NCBI GenBank assembly: GCA_011371325.1
Contig: DRQV01000164.1
Location: 1 to 9,698, forward strand
Source: Thioploca sp.
GTDB taxonomy: Bacteria > Pseudomonadota > Gammaproteobacteria > Beggiatoales > Beggiatoaceae
DNA: 9,698 nucleotides
Direction of reading: 5' to 3'
The translations under genes were made by a program, and so were the position numbers. Shown piece after piece: positions 1 through 6,172 of the stretch; the stretch's first letter is position 1; each line of letters opens with the position of its first letter. The notes under the pieces were generated by a model. That model was given only the letters and a program-made list of their open reading frames with translations, searched no databases and was not told where the DNA came from.

Positions 1-253
1 CTAAATTAGCAAGTGAACTTTTTTTATTTGCCAACTTCTGCTCGAAAGTTTTACGAGATACCTTAACTTTAACCAGATCATTTTTAACTTTTTTAATCTT
101 GTTATCATATTTTTGGAGGGCAATATCACCTCTTCCAACTAAAGTTTGGATTTGGTTATTAACCCGTTTTTTAACAACATCAATTGTTGCCGTTCCATCT
201 TCATCACATCCTAACAATGCGACAAGAATTAGCAATGGTAAAAATTTATTCAT
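1..253 (-). CDS. Small lipoprotein, 3' end outside the window
   Basis: Translating the minus strand from the ATG at 251-253 gives 84 codons without a stop up to the window edge, so the C-terminus is missing. The protein begins with a lipoprotein signal: MNK, a hydrophobic stretch, then a lipobox ending LLGC, with Cys16 as the predicted lipidated residue followed by acidic DEDG. Asp at +2 after the Cys would favour inner-membrane retention by the E. coli Lol rule, which may not hold in this species. The mature part is rich in Lys, Val, Asn and Gln and looks helical, possibly coiled coil. GAGGA lies 5-6 nt upstream of the ATG. The start overlaps the end of the extended frame of the preceding gene (ATGAATAA), suggesting a two-gene unit. 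I do not recognise the family and assign no function. Confidence 0.75.
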   Translation of the reverse strand, partial: MNKFLPLLILVALLGCDEDGTATIDVVKKRVNNQIQTLVGRGDIALQKYDNKIKKVKNDLVKVKVSRKTFEQKLANKKSSLANL

Positions 254-392
254 AAAGTTCCTCTTCTATCAGTGATTTGGTAGTTTCTGCATTGTTTAAA
301 ACCATATTAGCTTCTTTTAACAAGGATTCCGCAATAATACTAAACTTCTTTTGCCCTTGGATTTCATCAATTTTATATGCTACATAAGCTCC
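246..392 (-). pseudogene. In-frame continuation of the amber-interrupted lipoprotein gene
   Basis: Directly after the TAG at 393-395 the frame continues for 48 sense codons and ends at TAA 246-248. The translation starts GAYVAYKIDEIQGQKKF and ends EEELYE, a soluble, charged, helix-forming composition that matches the part before the stop. It has no start codon or ribosome binding site of its own, except an internal in-frame ATG without a clear Shine-Dalgarno. Its terminal TAA overlaps the next gene's ATG by 8 nt (ATGAATAA), the arrangement expected of intact, translationally coupled genes. I read it as the severed C-terminal third of the 393-701 gene. A sequencing error, a recent nonsense mutation or programmed read-through would each produce this picture. 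Confidence 0.6.
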
Positions 393-701
393 CTACACTT
401 TATTAGAAATATTAGTTGATGTAGAATTTAAGTCTTTGCGTAAATTTTGCCATTGTTTGAGAGATTTATCAACCATATCTCGTTGACTAGGAAACATGCT
501 TTTTAGTTCATATAACTGATGAATTTTCTTATCAGCTAATACAATTTCAGCTTTAATTTCTAACATAGTTTGATATAAAATAGGGTTCATATCTAATAAA
601 AAAATATCTACTTTAGTTTGAGCATCATCAACTTCTTCAGTTGTGTTATTACAGCCAAGTGGAAGTAAAATTATTAGTAATAAGTAAATATACTTATTCA
701 T
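393..701 (-). CDS. Small lipoprotein, apparently cut short by an amber codon
   Basis: This 102-residue frame starts at the ATG at 699-701, with GAGGA about 4 nt upstream. It opens with MNK, a Leu/Ile-rich stretch and a lipobox ending PLGC, so Cys17 is the predicted lipidation site and the product would sit in the inner or outer membrane facing the periplasm. The rest is charged and helix-prone (around residues 40-95), with no catalytic motif. The frame ends at TAG (393-395), but the same frame stays open for 48 more codons in the same charged, helical style, up to a TAA that overlaps the next lipoprotein gene. The native protein was therefore probably about 151 residues. The signal sequence resembles that of the downstream lipoprotein, so the two may be distant paralogues. 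Family and function are unknown. Confidence 0.7.
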   Translation of the reverse strand: MNKYIYLLLIILLPLGCNNTTEEVDDAQTKVDIFLLDMNPILYQTMLEIKAEIVLADKKIHQLYELKSMFPSQRDMVDKSLKQWQNLRKDLNSTSTNISNKV

Positions 702-1227
702 ATATTCCTCATAAAGATTAACATAAATTTGTTATTAATCTATTGTACAAAAAATATATTAGACTAGTAAAGTATAAACTAAAACCAATATAATAATTAT
801 AAATGTTCTTTTGTAACCATAAAAAATTGGTTTGTAATATTTTGATATAAATAGGACTTCATCTCTAAGATATGTTAACAAATTATTCATTATAATAACT
901 CATTAATTTTTTACTCAATCCTCTACTTTTATTGACATATCGTATATGACCGCAGGTTCAGATATATCCTATTTTTACTTCAAATCCATAATTTTGCAGC
1001 TTATCATATTACGCTTTAGCGATATAGATTTAGTTAATGTAGAGTGGAATAAAAATCATTTTTATGTTTTAATTATGTATTAAATAGGTTTTATATCTAT
1101 ATTTATTAACTATGAAAAAAAATTCGATTTTTTGTAAATGAAATAAACATAGAAACTGCACATAATTAGCTTTAATAACTTGAAGTTTAAACTACCATTA
1201 TCTACACCAAATAGTTATGTAAAAAAT
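702..1227. other. AT-rich intergenic region between divergent genes
   Basis: This stretch of about 525 bp separates the lipoprotein pair from the kinase gene. It is strongly AT-rich with many runs of A and T. I see the candidate lipoprotein promoter near 742-771, a perfect but purely A/T inverted repeat (A6T, TCG, AT6) at 1117-1133, a lone TTGACA at 932-937 with no -10 at the right distance, and a 45-codon open frame at 946-1083 without a ribosome binding site. I could not identify a convincing promoter for the kinase, a tRNA, a mobile-element remnant or a riboswitch. Confidence 0.6.
742..771 (-). promoter_or_regulatory. Candidate sigma-70 promoter for the lipoprotein pair
   Basis: On the minus strand a -35-like TTTACT (766-771, 4 of 6 matches) is followed after 18 nt by TACAAT (742-747, 5 of 6 matches). 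The start point would fall near 735, giving a leader of about 35 nt before the ATG at 701. In such AT-rich DNA this kind of match arises easily by chance; position is the main support. Confidence 0.35.
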
Positions 1228-3798
1228 ATGTCAGATAAAGAGCCATTAAATATTTTAATTGTCGATGATAATAAAAATAATCTATTTACCTTGCATACCC
1301 TAATCAAGGAACACATTGAAGCAGAAATATTTGAAGCTGATTCGGGAATTAATGCTTTACAAATAATTTTACAAGAAAAAATAGATTTAATTATCCTTGA
1401 TGTGCAGATGCCGGAAATGGATGGTTTTGAGACTGCTAAATTGATTCGGTCGAGAAAACGAAATCGTCATATTCCAATTGTATTCCTGACTGCTGCTTAT
1501 AAGTCTGAAGACTTTAAACAAAAGGGTTTTGCAGTGGGTGCAGCTGATTACTTAACTAAACCTATAGATACTGCACAATTAATTACCAGAATTAAATCAT
1601 ATATACGTTTTATCGAGCAAGAACAGCAATATAATAAAGAATTAGGCCAAAAAGTTAAAGAACGTACTGCTGAATTTTTTGAAGCAAATAAACAACTTAA
1701 ACAAGAAATAGCTGAACGTAAGCAAATAGAACAAAAATTACAACAAGCTCATGATGAATTAGAACAACGAGTACGAGAACGTACTGCCGAATTATCCATA
1801 ATCAATCAACAATTAACTTCGGAAATTAATGAGCGTAAACAAGTAGAAAAGGCTTTAGAACATCTTAGCCACCAAACTAAGCAAATTTTAGAAAGTGCAG
1901 GAGAAGGGATTTTTGGTCTTAACTTAAATGGAGAAACTATCTTAGTTAATCCAGCTGCCGCAAAAATGTTAGGATTTGAAGTTGAAGAATTAATTGGCTT
2001 CAAACAGCATGAAATTATCCACCATTCCAGAAAAGATAATACTTATTATCCACCCGAAGATTGCCCAATTATACAAGCTCTTAATAATGGCGATACCTAT
2101 ACTCGAGATGATGAAGTTTTTTGGCGTAAAGATGGAACTTATTTTGCCGTAGAATACATGACTACTCCAATTATAGAAAATAAAATAATAACTGGAGCAG
2201 TTGTGATATTTCGAGATATTACAGAAAGAAAACAGTATGAAGCAGAATTACAAGAAGCAAAAAATACTGCCGAAAATGCCCGGGCCGTTGCAGAAGCAGC
2301 TAACCTATCTAAAAGTCAATTTTTAGCTAATATGAGTCATGAATTACGTACTCCATTAAATGCTATTATTGGTTATAGTGAAATGTTAAAAGAGGAAGCA
2401 GAAGATATTGGGCAAGATGACTTTATTCCTGATTTACAACGAGTTCATTCGGCTGGTAAGCATTTATTAGGGCTGATCAATGATGTATTAGATTTGTCAA
2501 AAATTGAAGCTGGTAAAATGGATTTACATTTAGAAACTTTTGACTTAACTACAGTTTTATCTGAAATACAAAGTACTATTCAGCCATTAGTAGAAAAACG
2601 AGGCAATACTTTAACTATAAAGTGTGCTGATAATATTGATCAAATTCATGCAGATATAACTAAGTTTCGGCAAATTATTTTAAATTTACTTGGGAATGCA
2701 ACTAAATTTACTGAACAAGGCCTTATAACAGTAGATGTTTCTTATCAAACTGATGCCGAAGATTTAGTGCGGATTTGTGTAACTGATGATGGAATAGGCA
2801 TGACTCCAGAACAGCAAGATAGATTATTTCAACCATTTACTCAAGCAGATTCTTCTACTACACGTAAATATGGAGGTACTGGTTTAGGATTGGCTATTAC
2901 TAAAAAATTCGTTGAATTAATGGGAGGAAGTATTGATTTAGTTAGTGAATTTGGGCATGGTAGTATGTTTATTATTAATTTACCAATTGTTGTTAATGAA
3001 ATAGTGATTAAAGCTGAGGAATTATTACAAAAAGAAGATGGAATAGTTTTAATAATTGATGATGATAGTGTGGTACGTGGGTTATTAAAAACTTATTTAA
3101 CTCAATTAGGTTATTCTGTAGCAGCAGCAGCAGATGGTAAAGAAGGCTTAAGACTGGCAAAAAAATTACGGCCTGATGCTATTTTATTAGATATAAAAAT
3201 GCCAGGCATCGATGGTTGGAATGTCTTATCAACTTTAAGAAGTGATCCTTTATTAACTGATATTCCTGTCATAATTACCTCAGTAGAAAATGATCATGGT
3301 TCAGCTCATGAAGCAACTGATTATTTAGTAAAACCAGTTGGTTATGATCAATTAACCGGCGTATTTAAAAAATATAATATAGGTGATAATTCTCAAAATT
3401 TAATTATGGTAATTGAGGATGATCTAGTAATTGGAGAAGTTATATCCAGTATGATTAAAACTGCTGGTTGGCGAGTTTTTAGAGCTGAAAATGGCGAAGT
3501 TGCTTTGGAACATATTGATAATAAAAGACCAGTATTAATTTTATTAGATTTAATAATGCCAGTTATGAATGGTTTTGATTTCCTAGCTAATTTGCGTAAG
3601 AAAGAAAAGTGGAGTTCAATTCCGGTAGTAATATTAACTTCGACTCATCTTTCTCCAGAAGAACAGGCTAAATTACAAGGCAATAATGTAGAAACTATTT
3701 TGCAAAAGGAAACTTATAACCATGATGATCTATTGGAACATATTCATAAATTGATTACCGAATTTAAACCAAATTCAGAAATTAATTATCAAAGTTAA
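1228..3798 (+). CDS. Soluble hybrid sensor histidine kinase (REC-PAS-HisKA-HATPase-REC-REC)
   Basis: Two-component phosphorelay kinase, 856 residues from the ATG at 1228; no membrane segment is visible, so it should be cytoplasmic. Order: receiver 1 (about 7-122, phosphoacceptor Asp58, Lys111); two 39-residue signalling-helix repeats (142-219); PAS (about 219-335, with an insertion rich in His and Tyr and reading VFWRKDG near its end); HisKA with MSHELRTPL and His371; HATPase_c with N-box Asn490, DDGIGM at 520-525 and GGTGLGL at 549; receiver 2 (about 608-715, Asp655, Lys702); receiver 3 (about 726-845, Asp774, Lys827). All core catalytic residues are present. No HPt domain follows, so phosphate would need a separate HPt or response regulator, and none is nearby. 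A TTG at 1180 would add 16 residues; I prefer the ATG because the receiver then begins almost at once. Neither start has a clear Shine-Dalgarno. The PAS ligand is unknown. Confidence 0.93.
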   Translation: MSDKEPLNILIVDDNKNNLFTLHTLIKEHIEAEIFEADSGINALQIILQEKIDLIILDVQMPEMDGFETAKLIRSRKRNRHIPIVFLTAAYKSEDFKQKGFAVGAADYLTKPIDTAQLITRIKSYIRFIEQEQQYNKELGQKVKERTAEFFEANKQLKQEIAERKQIEQKLQQAHDELEQRVRERTAELSIINQQLTSEINERKQVEKALEHLSHQTKQILESAGEGIFGLNLNGETILVNPAAAKMLGFEVEELIGFKQHEIIHHSRKDNTYYPPEDCPIIQALNNGDTYTRDDEVFWRKDGTYFAVEYMTTPIIENKIITGAVVIFRDITERKQYEAELQEAKNTAENARAVAEAANLSKSQFLANMSHELRTPLNAIIGYSEMLKEEAEDIGQDDFIPDLQRVHSAGKHLLGLINDVLDLSKIEAGKMDLHLETFDLTTVLSEIQSTIQPLVEKRGNTLTIKCADNIDQIHADITKFRQIILNLLGNATKFTEQGLITVDVSYQTDAEDLVRICVTDDGIGMTPEQQDRLFQPFTQADSSTTRKYGGTGLGLAITKKFVELMGGSIDLVSEFGHGSMFIINLPIVVNEIVIKAEELLQKEDGIVLIIDDDSVVRGLLKTYLTQLGYSVAAAADGKEGLRLAKKLRPDAILLDIKMPGIDGWNVLSTLRSDPLLTDIPVIITSVENDHGSAHEATDYLVKPVGYDQLTGVFKKYNIGDNSQNLIMVIEDDLVIGEVISSMIKTAGWRVFRAENGEVALEHIDNKRPVLILLDLIMPVMNGFDFLANLRKKEKWSSIPVVILTSTHLSPEEQAKLQGNNVETILQKETYNHDDLLEHIHKLITEFKPNSEINYQS

Positions 3799-3809
3799 GA
3801 TAATCAATT
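3780..3809. terminator. Weak A/T inverted repeat across two convergent stop codons
   Basis: The kinase stop (3796-3798) and the moaE stop (3804-3806) face each other with 5 bp between. An inverted repeat spans both: AATTAATTATC (3780-3790) and GATAATCAATT (3799-3809), 10 of 11 positions complementary around an 8-nt loop. It has few G-C pairs and no T-tract on either strand, so any bidirectional termination role is a guess from position. Confidence 0.25.
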
Positions 3810-4223
3810 TGCATTTACCCATCTGATTTTATCATCTATTAAAGTCTCTCGTTTCCAAAACGGTGCTTTAGCTTTCAATTCTTCTATCAAAAAACGGCAA
3901 GCTTCAAAGGCAGGAGCTCGATGTCCAGCCCAAGTTGCAACCAATACAATATTATCTCCTGGCAATATTTTTCCAACTCTGTGAATAATTAGGGTATCTA
4001 AAATATCCCAACGTTGTAAAGCAATATCACTAATTTGTTGTAGATACTTTTCTGTCATATTTGGATAATGCTCTAAAAACATAGATTTAACTGTATCACC
4101 AACATTATAATCTCGCATTGTACCTATAAAAGTAGCTGTAGCTCCAAATTTACCAGCTTGTAGCTCATGTTCTTGTAAATATTTCCAAGGATTAAATTCA
4201 TTTGAGATTATTTTAATTAACAT
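3804..4223 (-). CDS. moaE: Molybdopterin synthase catalytic (large) subunit MoaE
   Basis: MoaE joins MoaD in the heterotetramer that inserts two sulfurs into cyclic pyranopterin monophosphate to give molybdopterin, in the cytoplasm. The 139-residue protein aligns well with my memory of E. coli MoaE: FIGTMRDYN near 32-40, LEHYPNMTEK at 50-59, HRVGKILPGD at 81-90, GHRAPAFEA at 100-108, and the active-site segment LKAKAPFWKRE, where Lys117 and Lys124 sit at the spacing of E. coli Lys119 and Lys126. It starts 1 nt after the moaD stop, with a perfect AGGAGG 5 nt upstream of the ATG, so the genes are clearly co-transcribed and probably translationally coupled. moaA, moaB and moaC are not in the window. 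The gene converges on the kinase gene with a 5-bp gap. Confidence 0.96.
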   Translation of the reverse strand: MLIKIISNEFNPWKYLQEHELQAGKFGATATFIGTMRDYNVGDTVKSMFLEHYPNMTEKYLQQISDIALQRWDILDTLIIHRVGKILPGDNIVLVATWAGHRAPAFEACRFLIEELKAKAPFWKRETLIDDKIRWVNAN

Positions 4224-4224
4224 A

Positions 4225-4455
4225 TCAGCCTCCTGTCACAGGTGGAAAAAATGCTACTTCATCACCATCTTCAACCAAAGAGTTTAAATCAGCATATTCC
4301 ATATTTATCGCCATAAGAACATGATTTGGTAGCGGAATACCATCACAAACTTGATCCCATATTTTAGCAATAGTTAGTTGTTCACTAGTTTCAATCTGAA
4401 TTTCGTTTTTACCAACTTCTTCTCGTAAACTAGCAAAAAACTTAATTGTTATCAT
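4225..4455 (-). CDS. moaD: Molybdopterin synthase sulfur-carrier (small) subunit MoaD
   Basis: A 76-residue ubiquitin-fold sulfur carrier. It begins MITIKFFASLREEVGK, typical of MoaD, and ends FFPPVTGG; the terminal Gly-Gly is adenylated by MoeB and converted to the thiocarboxylate that supplies sulfur to MoaE. Length and both ends fit the family, so the ATG at 4453-4455 is secure even though only a weak GGAAA lies about 10 nt upstream. moaE follows after 1 nt. The DNA encoding the final Thr-Gly-Gly also contains the moaE ribosome binding site. Perfect TATAAT boxes lie 25-40 nt upstream. Confidence 0.96.
   Translation of the reverse strand: MITIKFFASLREEVGKNEIQIETSEQLTIAKIWDQVCDGIPLPNHVLMAINMEYADLNSLVEDGDEVAFFPPVTGG
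4229..4234 (-). promoter_or_regulatory. Consensus Shine-Dalgarno of moaE inside the moaD Gly-Gly codons
   Basis: AGGAGG on the minus strand, 5 nt before the moaE ATG at 4221-4223. The bases belong to the last Thr and the two Gly codons of moaD (ACA GGA GGC). It is the strongest ribosome binding site in the window and fixes the moaE start. Confidence 0.85.
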
Positions 4456-4479
4456 ATTTTAAATTTCCATATTTTTTTG

Positions 4480-4495
4480 ATTATAAATTATTATA
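4480..4495 (-). promoter_or_regulatory. Possible moaDE promoter (TATAAT boxes only)
   Basis: Two perfect TATAAT hexamers occur on the minus strand at 4490-4495 and 4480-4485, upstream of moaD. No good -35 element sits 16-18 nt upstream of either. In DNA this AT-rich the hexamers alone are weak evidence. No ModE-like or riboswitch structure was recognised in the short leader. Confidence 0.28.
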
Positions 4496-4536
4496 TGCCT
4501 AGAATAATAATTCTTAATTTACAAGTTTAAATTTTG

Positions 4537-4564
4537 GTGAATCTCAGATATGTCTAAGATTCAC
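4537..4564 (-). terminator. Hairpin at the stop codon of the acetyltransferase gene
   Basis: On the minus strand the 28 nt here form GTGAATCT...AGATTCAC and extend to a 12-bp stem with a CATA loop; one internal pair is T-G, which pairs only in minus-strand RNA. The TAG stop of the acetyltransferase (4554-4556) lies inside the stem. No T-tract follows (next bases CAAAATTT), so it is either an atypical terminator or a 3'-end stabilising structure separating this gene from moaDE. Confidence 0.45.
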
Positions 4565-5252
4565 TATCCATAGCTCTCAATCCATCTAGGAATTTTTTAC
4601 CATCATCTGATAACTTGTTTTTTAATGGTACTTCAATTACTTGAACTGGTTGTGTAACATCTCTACCAACTAGACGTAAAGACAGTTTTTTAAGTTTTTT
4701 ATTTGCACGAAACTGTTTTAACGTCATACCATTAATATTCAAATCAATAAATTTATTCTTATTAATGGAAAAATGATGTTCCACTAAAGTTCCTTCATGC
4801 TTAAAACCAAAATTTAACATATTTTTTTGAGAAAAATCATTATAACCATATACATAAGAATAAACCTTGTTAAGTCGATAAGTATTAAAAGCCAAATCAA
4901 GAATCAATAAAGTAGCTTCTATACCATGACCAACATAACGCCGTTGTTCTTCAAACAAACCTACTAAATATTCAGCTCTTTGATGTAAAGGAGAATAATC
5001 ACCAAGAGCTGCCACTCCTATTGCTCCATGTTCTTTATGTTCTAACATAAATTCTAAATAACCAAATTGAGTTGGTAAATATTGCTGACGTTTTTCTAAT
5101 ATTTCCCGCAACTGTTTTTCAGTTTGTTTAGCATTGTTAGAACGATAGAGACTAATAAAAGATTCATCCTCATAAGCTCGTAATAATACAGGAGCATCTT
5201 CTGGAATAGTTTGACGTAACCGTAATGAACGGCCTGCATTGGTAATAATCAT
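4554..5252 (-). CDS. GNAT-family N-acetyltransferase (RimJ/RimL-like)
   Basis: A 232-residue acetyl-CoA-dependent acetyltransferase of the GNAT fold. The N-terminal strand LRLRQTIPEDAPVLLRAYED (10-29) is the usual opening of the family. EEQRRYVGHGIEATLLILDLAF (101-122) is motif A, with the acetyl-CoA pyrophosphate loop Q103-R-R-Y-V-G108-H-G110. LNKVYSYVYGYNDFSQKNML (127-146) and NFGFKHEGTL (147-156) match motif B of the Acetyltransf_3 type. After about residue 183 there is a Lys/Arg-rich extension of some 50 residues that is not part of the core fold. The substrate cannot be predicted: related enzymes modify ribosomal protein N-termini, amino sugars or small molecules. The ATG at 5250-5252 has no obvious Shine-Dalgarno and lies 7 nt past a hairpin; 41 nt separate it from the upstream gene. 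Confidence 0.85.
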   Translation of the reverse strand: MIITNAGRSLRLRQTIPEDAPVLLRAYEDESFISLYRSNNAKQTEKQLREILEKRQQYLPTQFGYLEFMLEHKEHGAIGVAALGDYSPLHQRAEYLVGLFEEQRRYVGHGIEATLLILDLAFNTYRLNKVYSYVYGYNDFSQKNMLNFGFKHEGTLVEHHFSINKNKFIDLNINGMTLKQFRANKKLKKLSLRLVGRDVTQPVQVIEVPLKNKLSDDGKKFLDGLRAMDSES

Positions 5253-5259
5253 AGTTTAA

Positions 5260-5286
5260 TCTGACAGGTTTTTAAAACCCATCAGA
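5260..5286 (-). terminator. Hairpin between the exported-protein gene and the acetyltransferase gene
   Basis: The minus strand reads TCTGATGGGTTTT then AAAAACCTGTCAGA and folds into a stem of about 12 pairs with a 3-nt loop. Two central pairs are G-U in minus-strand RNA and would be mismatches in plus-strand RNA, so the structure favours minus transcription. It starts 7 nt after the stop at 5294 and ends 7 nt before the acetyltransferase ATG. No T-tract follows on the minus strand. It may attenuate read-through or restrict access to the start of the next gene. Confidence 0.45.
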
Positions 5287-5293
5287 TATATTT

Positions 5294-6172
5294 TTAGTTT
5301 TTAGTTTTAGTAGTATTTTGTTCTTGTGATACTTCAACTACATCATTGTTATTCACTTCAATATCAACAGCTTGATTCATCCTAGAAGTTTTAGTCATAT
5401 TACCACCATCATTATCGCGTAACACAGTGGTTAATTTATTATTGTCATCCATTTCAATATAAGAGGATGTAGAATTACATTCTTGTACAAACTTAATCCG
5501 ATCAACTTCAGACATAATCATGCTAGAAAAATCACCATTAGCATATTGATCGGCTTTTAATAAGGCAGCCTGTAAAAAAATAATATTACTATCATCACGT
5601 ATAAAAGTAGGTAATGTAGCAGTGTCCAAGTTAACTTTAAAAGAAATCTTAGCAGTTGGAGCTGGATTGGCCTGACCTAAACGGGTTTGTGATTGAGCCA
5701 TTAATGGTAAAGCAGGCAAGTTGTAAATAGCCAATATTTCTAAGGCAGACAAGTCTAATTTTAGTTTATGTTTAGACCTAGGAGTAGGCATTTGGGGGCT
5801 AGGAGATAACTGGGTACTATAAACTAAAAATAAAACATGTGCTTCGTCGCTTGCAATTATTTCAGATACTTCAAAAATTAGTTCAATATAAGCATCTTTA
5901 AATGGATCAACTGCAACAGTTAAACGATTGGGTAGCAAACTAGCCCCACTTTTTGTCGTTGCATCTGAATTATTGGCACAAATCCTAGTATTAGCTCCTG
6001 GCATTTGATCTAGTACCAAGTAGTTTACTCCAGGTTGATCCTTACAACCAGTGGAAATTCCTTGCCCATTACCATCAGCACAATCAGTAGAGGTTAAACC
6101 ATTTTTTCCCCAAGCTGAACTAGTTGCTAATAACGTTGCACCTATTAATGATTTTTTAGTAAAATTTGCCAT
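5294..6172 (-). CDS. Exported protein of unknown function with four cysteines
   Basis: A 292-residue protein I do not recognise. It has a Sec-type signal peptide: KK at 6-7, a hydrophobic stretch 8-17 and a likely cleavage after Ala20 or Gly22 (TSSAWG). There is no lipobox, so the mature form should be periplasmic or secreted. The mature part has four cysteines (31, 43, 65, 232), an even number that would allow two disulfides. Residues 83-185 alternate hydrophobic stretches such as AYIELIFEVSEI and AHVLFLVYST with a Pro-rich stretch (123-131), suggesting beta structure. The C-terminus (about 240-292) is polar, rich in Asn, Asp and Thr, and probably disordered. The ATG at 6170-6172 is supported by AAGGA 9 nt upstream and by the signal peptide. 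It is transcribed divergently from topA. Confidence 0.78.
   Translation of the reverse strand: MANFTKKSLIGATLLATSSAWGKNGLTSTDCADGNGQGISTGCKDQPGVNYLVLDQMPGANTRICANNSDATTKSGASLLPNRLTVAVDPFKDAYIELIFEVSEIIASDEAHVLFLVYSTQLSPSPQMPTPRSKHKLKLDLSALEILAIYNLPALPLMAQSQTRLGQANPAPTAKISFKVNLDTATLPTFIRDDSNIIFLQAALLKADQYANGDFSSMIMSEVDRIKFVQECNSTSSYIEMDDNNKLTTVLRDNDGGNMTKTSRMNQAVDIEVNNNDVVEVSQEQNTTKTKN

Noticed and set aside
393..395. Genome-wide reassignment of TAG to an amino acid
   Set aside because: TAG also ends the acetyltransferase gene (4554-4556) and the zinc-ribbon gene (8886-8888, followed two codons later by another TAG) at sensible protein ends.
932..937. TTGACA as the kinase promoter -35
   Set aside because: No -10-like hexamer occurs 15-19 nt downstream, and it lies nearly 300 nt from the start codon.
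946..1083. 45-codon open frame on the plus strand in the gap before the kinase
   Set aside because: No ribosome binding site, no recognisable motif, and frames of this length are common by chance in AT-rich DNA.
1117..1133. Perfect inverted repeat A6T-TCG-AT6 as a terminator
   Set aside because: The stem is entirely A/T with a 3-nt loop, so it would be too weak; there is no plus-strand gene upstream for it to terminate.
1180..1227. TTG-initiated 16-residue extension of the kinase
   Set aside because: Not excluded, but it lacks a Shine-Dalgarno, uses a rare start, and the added residues precede the receiver without resembling part of a domain; the ATG at 1228 fits better.
1806..2003. Open frame on the minus strand inside the kinase gene
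   Set aside because: Antisense shadow of the PAS-linker coding sequence; no start signal or family resemblance.
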